The notes under the pieces are model-generated. The model was given only the letters and a program-made list of their open reading frames with translations, was not told where the DNA came from and did no database searches. This document shows, one piece after another, positions 19,091 to 27,153 of a DNA stretch of 27,153 nt; positions within the stretch are counted from its first letter, which is position 1; the number at the start of each line of letters is the position of its first letter. Source of the stretch: Lobulomyces angularis (taxonomy: Eukaryota; Chytridiomycota; Chytridiomycetes; Lobulomycetales; Lobulomycetaceae). Made by a program: the position numbers and the translations under genes. The stretch spans positions 1 through 27,153 of the forward strand of contig JADHYX010000296.1 of the NCBI GenBank assembly GCA_027604685.1, in the 5' to 3' direction.

Positions 19091-19742
19091 TTTAAAGATT
19101 TTTCCTTTATTTTTTGATATTTATATCTTATTTCATTGTATTTATTACCAAAAATTATATTAGTTAAATTATTATCTTTATTTTTAGTTTTTTTTTTTTT
19201 TAATTTATTGATAAATAAAAAATAAAGAAAAAAATTATTTTTAAATAAAAAATAAAGAAAAAAATTATTTTTAAATAAAGTTACCTATACAAAAAAAAAA
19301 AACTTCCTTTAACTTGTTAAAAAAAAGCTAAATTGTTTACTATTTCACTAGTCAATTGAATGTTTGTATTTGAAGATGCTTTTCTATTTAAAAAAAAAAT
19401 AAGTGATAAGAGAAGTTCTTGAAAAAATTAAAATAATAAATAAATAATCTTGTAAACTCAGTTTAGTTGTAGAAAATAGGAAATGAACTTTTGTGGGCTG
19501 AATGCAACGATATTTTCAACTCAACGGTTTGCTCATCAAATCTCGTTTATATCAGACATTTTAAGCTAGGTTTTTGCTACTAGATCTTCTGCTTATTATA
19601 TATATGTATTTACAGATTTTAAAATACTTTTTTTAAGTTATAATTTAAAATTGACATTAAAAATTAGAATTTAAAAAGTTTTCCAAAGGACAATTTTATT
19701 AATTCAATAAAGCATTGTATTTTATTCTGGAAGCTATAATAG
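19091..19742. other. Intergenic region with a 30-bp tandem duplication
   Basis: It holds the 3' flank of the cysteine-rich gene and AT-rich DNA. An A-rich 30-bp unit is perfectly duplicated at 19213-19242 and 19243-19272. Nothing else is recognisable. Confidence 0.6.
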
Positions 19743-20043
19743 TTGGGTTTACAAAATGTAATAGACTGTTGTTACTTCAACAGTGGAAGCAGAATATGTG
19801 GGTATCTATGAAGCTGCAAAATTAGTGAAGTTTGTTCATAATTTATTGGCGAACTGAAACAAAATTTCCAACACCAATTTTACCCTATACGAAAAAGTTT
19901 ATGGAAAGAAGTAACATATAGATATTCGTTACCAAGCAAAAAGACAATTTATTAGGGATGGAATAATTTCATTTAAGTTCGTTGATACCAATTTCCAAAT
20001 TCCGGATATATTTACTAAACCATTAGCTCGTCTAAAAATCTAG
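19743..20043 (+). mobile_element. Ty1/copia retrotransposon relic (RNase H C-terminus)
   Basis: Translation shows the end of a copia-type Pol: TVVTSTVEAEYVGIYEAAKL (compare the family's S-S-T-E-A-E-Y block), then HIDIRYQAKRQFIRDG (family K-H-I-D-I-R-Y-H) and FQIPDIFTKPL (family D-I-F-T-K-P-L). Stops interrupt it at about 19758, 19854 and 19912 and at the end (20041-20043). About 100 residues of the expected upstream RNase H and all reverse transcriptase, integrase and LTRs are absent, so this is a dead fragment. An overlapping second frame stays open to about 20181 (PATKDGVPFNVAVLVKFSSE) and is unexplained. Confidence 0.85.
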
Positions 20044-20181
20044 GTCACAATGCACATCATGATCTGATATTACCTGCAACCAAGGATGGTGTTCCATTCA
20101 ACGTTGCCGTATTAGTTAAATTTTCAAGTGAAAGGCCAAAACCTGCAGACTTGAAAAAGCAATGTTTAGTGAAAAAAAATT

Positions 20182-21606
20182 GAGAGACAGCAGTTGATAT
20201 TCTGTATTGGTTTTATTTAGGTGAAGAGGGACCATTATTAAGTGAAGTTGATGGTACATAGGTGATGTTTCTTGATGGAAGGGGTTGTTGTAATAGGTTG
20301 CACTGAATATGCTTGTTTTTTCTGAAAAATTAAAGAAATTCAATAACAACGAATTTTTAACGTAGTGGCATTCTTGTCTTTTTAATTATTTTTATATAAT
20401 TTTATGTATTTTCAACCTTTTTTTACATTAAAATTTTTTAATAAAAATTTTTTTTTTGTTGGATTTAGCAAGGAACTACAATGCATTAATTTTTTTATAC
20501 ATTAACTGAAACTAAATTTTTGTGGTAAAGAAAGTATCGACAGTAGGCAAATTAGTGCTATTACTGCGAAGTGCACTTGATTGCATTAAACTTACTCATT
20601 TGATTGTTCCTATTTTCATTTTTTGTAACTCATCTAATTGATCTTATTTTCATTTTTTGTAAGATAATATTTAAAATTTTAAAGTTAAATATTACTACGA
20701 TATATACTAAATAGATTTTAAATAGGATGAAGATATTTGAAACTTTGAAAAGGACTAAAAAATAGATATTTCTCCTTTTTCCTTTCTTAAAATACTTCTC
20801 AACTCAGTCCCATCATTCATTTCTCAAATGAAAATATAGAATTTATACAGGGGTAATTTTTTTTTTCTTTTTTTACTTTTTTATAGTTTAATTTTAAAAA
20901 ACATTTATTCCAAAATTTAAGGTCAGTTGTTATCTCATGTTATTGGTTGCAGTTTGGATTTGTACTTTTTGACAGTTAATGCTTGGTATTTTTTTGTAGC
21001 ACCTACAACTCACTAAAAAAGGTCAGAAGGTAAACAACCATCTTTAAAATCAAAAAAAGATTTTTCCAAAAATTTAATTTTTTTTTTTTTTTTTTTGGTA
21101 AATTTAACCTTCATAAAAAAAGGGGAAAGTTGTCAAAAGTAATCATTTTTTTCTTTTCTTTTTCTATGTTTTATAGTTATTTTTTTAGTTATTTTCTCTC
21201 TTGATTTACAAATGTGCCAAATTAACTATCAAAACACTTTTGTTCCACACAATTAACTCAAAACCAGACTCCAACTACAAACTTGATTAAAACAAATTTT
21301 CTTTACAAACTCAGTTAACTATGCAAAAAAATATGTAATTGAAGCAAAAAAAAAATAAAATTTGATTATTTTTAATTATTTTTGTCATAATTTAAAAATT
21401 TTTTAAGATATGTATGTCCCTAACTTTTCTTTTTTTTTTTTTTTTTTATTTAAAGATTAAAAATAAAAACTAAAAAATAAAAACTAAATATTAAAATAAA
21501 AAAAAAAAAAAAAAAATTGAACAATTGAAGAACATGAATAATTTTTTTTTTAAAAAAAAAAAAAAAAGGCTGAAAAAAGAATTTGTCCTTTTTAAAGCTT
21601 TTTTAA
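20182..21606. other. AT-rich intergenic region
   Basis: No gene is supported. There is an imperfect direct repeat around TTATTTTCATTTTTTGTAA at about 20610-20663. There are many homopolymers, including long T runs near 21079-21096 and 21430-21447 and A runs near 21500-21517 and 21551-21567. Confidence 0.55.
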
Positions 21607-23646
21607 TCAACTTTGTACAACATCAATACTGGACAAAACATCTTTAATTAAGGAACGATGATTTATAAAATCGCTCTTTTCAACAAGATACTTACTGTCA
21701 AAATTGATATTGCATATAACTTCTATTAAAGGGCAAATAAAGTTGTCAACTGTTATGTTAAAAACTTTTCCATTTTTTTGAAGACCTTCTAGTGAAAAAT
21801 TCTTTGCAATATCAGAAATTGTTGATCCTGGTATAATTAAATTTTTCAGTTCTAGATTGAGGTTACGTTCGAAATGAGTAAATTTTTCTTTGACAAGTTG
21901 TAAAATCGCTTCATGAATTTTATCAAATCGAGATAAATGAAAAATCGGCGAGCAATCAGAAATCAAGACATCATTAAATTTGTTAATTACGTTGACAATT
22001 TCTTTTGAGACAGCCTTTGAGTATACCACTATAAGCTTTCTCACTTCTTCCTTGAGTTTCACAAATTCAAATCTTTCATCGAAAAATGTACTTTTTGAAG
22101 TGGAAGAATATACAGCATCTTTAAAATACTAAAAAAAAAGCAAAAATTGTATACGTAAATTAAAATATATAGAAAAAAAAAAAAAAAAAGTATATATTTT
22201 ATATTTACCAATGTGATGTTTCCAAAAATTTTTCTTTTCTAAATCCAAGCTATCTAATTTAAATATACTTGCTGCTAAATTGTTGATAATATAACCTTTG
22301 GTTTCTAACCATAATTTTTTTTCTTTTTTTTCTCCCAACGGACAGTATCCAAGAGATTCTTCATATTTCATCAAGTTATTCTTATAATTAAGTAGCTCTG
22401 TGAAATTACGATCTGCCCAACTTGATGCCCAATCTTTTTTCATTTTCATAAGAATTTTTTTAGATAAAGAATTTATTCCAACTAAATTATCCCTTGCTAA
22501 AATGGGATACTTCGATATAAAATACTTCTTTCAATCTCCAACCATTTATCTAAAGATTGTCTATCCTCACGATTGGTGGAAAAAAATTTTTTTTTTTATA
22601 TATTAATAAATATTTACAGAAGAAATATAAATTTTTTTTTTCTTTTACCAGGATTATGAACTCCTATATAACCTTCTTTTAATGAGATGAATTCGTCAGT
22701 AATACCATTAATCGTATCGCTCAAATTATCAAAATAATGAACTTTTGTGATCACTCCTATGGCATCATCATATTTATTAGCCTCATCTAAAAAAGGAAGT
22801 ACATTGTTTGTAGTCAAGTTTGTTCCAGCTATTATTACCGCTAGAATGATAGTATCCCGTTGTTTCATATAGGAAGTAATTAATTTTTTAATGTCTTCTG
22901 CAAGACCGGGCATTTCATTTTTTTGAGTTGCACATCTTAAACCATAAATCAATTCATGTTATTGTCGGCACTTGTGCGGAAAATACACGAATTACTAGTG
23001 GTTTTGAGCTAATTCCTATCACCTTTCCATGTTCCTTCAAAAATATGTCATCCATCTTAAGTTTAATCTCTGATTTAACTTTAGTAATGTCATTACTAGT
23101 CAACCAAATTCCATTTTCACCCTGGATGTATGCTACACTCAAGTCTAAATTATCTGGGCAACATTTAAACTGGTCATGATAAAATTTTCTAAGCTCAACT
23201 TCGGTTTTGTTTTCAAGACGGAATTCCAGTGGCAGTATAGTGCACCTAGAAGGATTTTTTGGAAAGATATCCAAGTGACAAAGTCTTGATAAAACAGAGG
23301 ACTTTCCACAATTTTCGTCACCGACAACAACAATGCGGGGTAACTGAATATCCAATTCAACACTAGAAATGTTATTGCTTTTTTTACCAATATTGTGAAT
23401 TTTATTCTTGATTTCAACCAAAGAATTGAACAATGTACTGATATCATCATTATAAAATTCAGAAATGAGAGCTTTATAAGTTGTTGTTGGTTTGTAATCA
23501 GTATTATTTAATTCAGTAATTTGTATATCGGAAACAGATGTGACAACATTATTTAATTGAATAGTTTGTAAATCAGAAACAGATAATGTTAAATCCGATG
23601 AAGTATCATAATATTTGTTTAATTTAACCCAGTCTTCAGTGCTCAT
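21607..23646 (-). pseudogene. Dynamin/Mx-like GTPase with multiple lesions
   Basis: A dynamin-superfamily GTPase, about 640 codons if joined, with an Mx/Vps1-like layout. The P-loop GDENCGKSS is at residues 109-117 and switch I (SRCTILPLEF) follows. The G domain continues as GLRCATQKNEMPGLAEDIKK to GVITKVHYFD, then stalk-like helices (LDKWLEIERSILYRS, ARDNLVGINSLSKKIL) to the stop at 21607. Lesions: where the DxPG (G3) motif should be, there is a TGA (22956-22954) and a frame change a few codons later, leaving no intact motif. The G4 T-K-x-D reads TKVH. The intron starting at 22648 has no acceptor in phase with the next exon. A one-base shift is needed near 22512. The later intron, 22208-22119, is normal. 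The N-terminus carries a degenerate SVSDLQTIQLNN duplication. This is either a decaying paralogue or a poorly assembled divergent dynamin. A possible 5' non-coding exon lies at about 23752-23830. Confidence 0.75.
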
Positions 23647-24649
23647 TGTTTCTAAAAAAAAATTAGTTTATTTTTTTTTTATGTACAATGTTAACATTTA
23701 TTCAAAAAAAAAAAAATTACAATGATGATAAAAAAATTTTTACCTTCATCAACTGGGTTTTGGAATTGAGATTGATTTTGAAAACTTTGATTTAATTGAT
23801 TCAGAATTATTGGCTGAATTCATTGTAAAAAGTTCTTTTTTTCCTCTTTTTTTTTTTTATTTCCTTTTTTAAAAGAAAAAGGCTTTGGGGATATCTTAGT
23901 GTGAAGTTGCAAAAGCATATTTTTAAAGGCAATTTTTTTTTAAACAGAGCAAAAAATGAGAATAAAAACTAAGGCATTGAACCTGTTGAAGCACTGGAAA
24001 TCAGCTGCAATAAATTGATAATGAAGTTCTTATTTTAATTGTTTTTTGAGCATCTTAAATCCTTAACTGAAAATTGTTTACAAAATTCTATAACTTAGGT
24101 TTAAATGATTCACATTCTATATGTATGAGATTCTATGTTAATTGCTAACAAAAAAAAAAAAAAGGAAAATATTGTAAAAGAAAGAGTAAAAAAAAAAGTT
24201 AAAAATTTCAAAATGTAATTTATAGTTTTCAAAATAATTTGGTGTTAACTACAGGTATTTGACAGTAGAAACTGCAGGGACAGCTTGTGCTGTTACGTGT
24301 TGAAAAAGTAAACTGGTTTTAAAAATGCAATACGTGAATTTACGTTTTTTCTTGTACTTATAATATAATAAACTATAAATAAGTTGAAAACTTGTCAGTA
24401 GCAACTTCAGTTAAGATTAAAAAAACAAGGCATCAAATTACAAGACTTTTTGTAACCGCAAGAGTATAAACATAATCATTCCTTTGATAATGCACCTGAT
24501 CACTTGTTGAAAAACCACTACATCATATATTATATAATTTATGAATAAAAGTTACAATCTTCAATTGAAATTTTATAGTTTTGTGTAACTTCTAATTTTT
24601 GAGATTTTTTTAAAAAAAAAAAAATTTAAAATAGAATTTAAAAATTGAA
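23647..24649. other. Divergent intergenic region, dynamin-like gene and ATP synthase g
   Basis: The minus-strand gene probably starts transcription in the first 250 bp. A GTAAAA donor at 23743 and an acceptor just before 23650 suggest a 5' UTR intron. The rest is AT-rich, with no supported gene. The promoter of the subunit g gene should lie in the last few hundred bases. Confidence 0.5.
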
Positions 24650-25143
24650 ATGAACAGAGTTTTTTTCAAATTTGCAAAAAGAAATTCTTCAACTGCTACT
24701 GTTCAAAAAGCAAGTGAAGGTCTAGCTGCTAAGGCTACAGGTATGCACTTTTATTAACTCTCTTAAAACCACTAACACAAGGAATTTCTTGTGTTATGTG
24801 TAGCTTTTGCGCAACCTATCATTTTTTCTGCTAAAGTTGGAGTAGAATTTTTAAAGCAGGTAGCAACTCATCAATCAATGTTGAACCCTGGATCATTTGC
24901 CCAAGCAAATGTCGGGTTTACAAACTTTTTGAGCAGTTTTACTAATGGTTTTTGGAGAAAAGTTACTTTATCTCAGACCAAAGAATTAGCAGGAAAGGGT
25001 ATTCAAATTGCTGGATTTTTTTTTGTAGGTGAAATGATTGGAAGAGGAAGGTAATAAACCACCAATTTTTTAAAATTTTTTTAATCAAATTTTTTTGTTT
25101 TTTTTAATAATTTAGCATTATTGGTTACAAACTTCCAGCGTAA
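24650..25143 (+). CDS. ATP20: Mitochondrial F1Fo ATP synthase subunit g
   Basis: Exons 24650-24740, 24804-25050 and 25116-25143 agree in phase and give 121 aa. Subunit g is a small inner-membrane protein that helps ATP synthase dimerise and shape cristae. The start gives a basic, serine-rich presequence-like N-terminus (MNRVFFKFAKRNSSTATVQK). The family blocks follow: AKVGVEFLKQVATHQ, then FTNFLSSFTNGFW, then a single membrane helix with GFFFVGEMIGRGSIIGY. This last block carries the characteristic G-x-x-x-G/GEMIGRG motif for dimerisation with subunit e. Length fits the family (about 100-125 aa). Intron 1 contains a perfect hairpin over its likely branch site. Confidence 0.93.
24773..24796 (+). 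promoter_or_regulatory. Perfect intronic hairpin overlapping the branch site of ATP20 intron 1
   Basis: TAACACAAG (24773-24781) pairs perfectly with CTTGTGTTA (24788-24796) around a 6-nt loop. ACTAAC at 24771-24776, a good branch-point consensus, is half inside the stem, and the 3' splice site AG is at 24802-24803, seven bases beyond it. Confidence 0.6.
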
Positions 25144-25428
25144 ATTTTTTTTTTTTCAACTAATTTGATCTTTTATAGCCTTGACGATTCCCATCACCAT
25201 TAGATTATTTACAATTCACGAATTGTTAGATTTTATTTAAAAAAAAAAAAAACTTCTAGTATTTTTCCTTGAATATAAAATCATCGAATTAAAAATTTTT
25301 TGCTACTATTTTTACCTTTTTTCTTTTTGTTAATTTTTATTTCCTCATATACTTTAATTTAAAAAAAAAAAAAAAACTCTATTTGAGAATCTAAAACTTT
25401 TATTTAAAAAAGCTTTAAAAAACTTAAA
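25144..25428. other. Short intergenic region before the phosphoesterase
   Basis: This is 285 bp of AT-rich sequence with A runs at about 25240-25251 and 25363-25377. It presumably holds the 3' end of the subunit g gene and the promoter of the next gene. No other feature was seen. Confidence 0.5.
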
Positions 25429-27127
25429 ATGAGACTAAAAATTAAATTTTTTAATTTAAAAATTAATTTAAAAGTATCAAAATTTTTTTTTTTTTTTTTA
25501 TTTTTCAAATTAATAATAATTTTATCAATGAAGCTACTCAAAGCCATTTCAACCTCCATAACACATCTTTGTCTTCATAAGCGTAATATAAACACTATTA
25601 TAAGGAAACAATAAGTAAAGAAAAAAAATTTTTATTACATCAGCTTTGGTATTTTTTTGGCTTCTTAACATATCGTTTTTCGAAATTTTACTCCCCAGGT
25701 TGATTTTACGTTTCAATGAAAAAGAAAATTCCATTCTAATTATTGCTGATCCTCAATTAACAGATTCATATTCTTATAAGCAATTTAATAAAATTTCAAT
25801 AACTCTAACACGTATTTTACAAAAAAACCTTTCTATTTTTTTTTTTTTTTTTTTGATAATAATTTTTTATAATTGTAAAAAAAAATTTTTTTATCTTCTT
25901 TAGAGTTTTGGTCAGATGTTTATATGAGGAGGAATTTTCGATTAATCAAAAATAATTTGAATCCTGATTATGTAATTTTTCTTGGTGATTTGTTCGATGG
26001 TGGTAGGTTATTACAAAAAAAAAAAAAATTGCAATCATTCGTTTTAGCACTTAAAATTTATTAACAAATGTTGATTTTTTTTTAGGAAGGGAATGGAATG
26101 ATAAGACTTGGTATAAAGAATTAGAAAGATTTGAAAAAATTTTTCCAAATATGGTATGGACCATATATAAATCATATTGAATAAAAAAAATAAAATAAAA
26201 ATACTTTTTTTTTTTTTTTGATGCAGAGAAATTCTTCTGCCAGTTATTTTTCTGCAGGAAATCATGATATAGGACTTTCTCCAATTCTTTTAAAACCATT
26301 GGAAAGATTTAAAAAAAATTTTTTAAACCCAACAAAAAATTTAAATTTTGAAGTCAACGTATTTGATGGTGACTTGCAATTGATTCTTTTTGACTCGATT
26401 GGATTTATTTCCAACGAAGCTAGATTTAACAGAGAATCTAAAAGTTTTTTAAAGAATTACAATCCTAATCTATCCCAAAAACGAATTTTAATTACACATA
26501 TACCTTTATACAGACCTGAGGGATCCAGTTGTGGTGAATTGAGACAAAATAAATTGTTGAAGCAAGGTTCAGGATATCAATATCAAAGTATAAAATTGAG
26601 TATTTTCATTTTATTAAAAAAAAAAAAAAAGATTTAATTGACGAAACTTCTTCACTTGAAATATTATCTGCTTTTAAACCTAACCTCATTTTATCTGGGG
26701 ATGACCACGATTTTTGCTATTTTGAACATAAGCTTTCAGGAATCAGTTATCCAGAATACACAATTGCTACATTTTCTTGGTTACAAGGTATAAAAAGATT
26801 TAGTTTCAGGGTATTTGACAATTTTTTTTTTTTTTTTCAAAAGGCAACAAGAATCCTGGATTTGCCGTAATAAATTATGAAAAAAAATCAAAAATTTTAA
26901 AAGTGCTAAATCTACATTTACCAAATCAACAATTTACTTATTCAGTGTATATCCTTTTTTTTTTTTTTACCATACTCCTGTTGTTGTCAAGCAATTTTAG
27001 AAAGAGACATACTAATAATTTTAGAACAAACAATTTTTTTTTGAAACTCACCAGTTTTAATTCAAAATTTTTTGAATTAATTTTTTTTGTTCTTGGTTAC
27101 TATTTCTTTATACTATATATATTTTGA
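25429..27127 (+). CDS. TED1: Ted1/Cdc1/PGAP5-like membrane metallophosphoesterase
   Basis: An ER or Golgi calcineurin-like phosphoesterase that removes ethanolamine phosphate from GPI anchors and so aids their ER exit (role known for PGAP5/Ted1; inferred here). Proposed exons are 25429-25473, 25534-25582, 25644-25811, 25904-26002, 26086-26153, 26227-26587, 26632-26787 and 26844-27127 (409 aa). Alternatively the start is the in-frame ATG at 25528. An N-terminal membrane anchor (LVFFWLLNISFFEILL) precedes the catalytic domain. Metal ligands are visible in order: IIADPQ, GDLFDGG, GNHD, THIPLYRPEG and SGDDHD. FWSDVYMRRN and DGGREWNDKTW are typical of the fungal members. Two C-terminal hydrophobic helices (VYILFFFFTILLLLSS and FFVLGYYFFILYIF) match the family's C-terminal anchor. 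The first two exon borders are the least sure. Confidence 0.9.
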
Positions 27128-27153
27128 AATTTTAATGTATTAAATTTTTTTTA

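Noticed and set aside
20116..20349. Minus-strand 77-codon ORF
   Set aside because: No start context, domain or splice support; composition matches random AT-rich DNA next to a transposon relic.
26903..27127. Separate small membrane protein with two hydrophobic helices
   Set aside because: It is the C-terminal membrane part of the phosphoesterase, continuous with exon 26844-27127.
1..27153. tRNA or rRNA genes
   Set aside because: No A/B-box pair with a cloverleaf-compatible spacing or rRNA-like conserved block was found on either strand by eye.

Overview
This 27 kb window is strongly AT-rich eukaryotic nuclear DNA, full of long A/T homopolymers. Its genes are cut by many short GT-AG introns, mostly about 38-90 nt, often with GTAAAT, GTTT or GTAT donors. 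Gene content points to a flagellated, mitochondriate opisthokont, most likely a zoosporic fungus of chytrid or rozellid type. The reasons are an outer dynein arm docking-complex protein (a motile flagellum), mitochondrial ATP synthase subunit g, a WASP with an N-terminal WH1 and a CRIB motif, a CC2D1/Lgd homologue, and a fungal-style Ted1/Cdc1 phosphoesterase. The species cannot be named from this sequence. All exon models were built by eye from splice consensus and reading-frame continuity.

Layout. 1-490: a pair of inverted repeats like a MITE, in a 1.9 kb gene-poor stretch. 1936-3864 (+): WASP, 11 exons. 8621-4048 (-): three consecutive minus-strand genes, namely REV7/MAD2L2 (HORMA), an unrecognised 139-aa coiled-coil protein, and a single-exon 961-aa coiled-coil protein. 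8862-11644 (+): CC2D1/Lgd, 7 exons, divergent from REV7 over 240 bp. 11645-15440: intergenic DNA with a short two-exon ORF, a frame-broken coding relic, a perfect hairpin and a 28-bp minisatellite. 17338-15441 (-): ODAD1/ODA1-like docking-complex subunit, missing its N-terminal exons and interrupted by an N gap. 18517-19090 (+): secreted protein with three six-cysteine repeats. 19743-20043 (+): Ty1/copia relic. 23646-21607 (-): dynamin/Mx-like GTPase with several lesions. 24650-25143 (+): ATP synthase subunit g. 25429-27127 (+): Ted1/PGAP5-like metallophosphoesterase.

The genes are ordinary housekeeping, cytoskeletal and trafficking functions (Arp2/3 activation, ESCRT-III/endosome regulation, GPI-anchor or ER-exit remodelling, translesion synthesis or checkpoint, flagellar dynein docking, mitochondrial ATP synthase), with no operon-like logic. 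The parts most worth a second look are the repeat-built secreted cysteine protein, the damaged dynamin-like gene, the single-base frame breaks in otherwise well-conserved genes (WASP, REV7, dynamin-like), the hairpin over the branch site in the subunit g intron, and the truncated flagellar gene beside an assembly gap.
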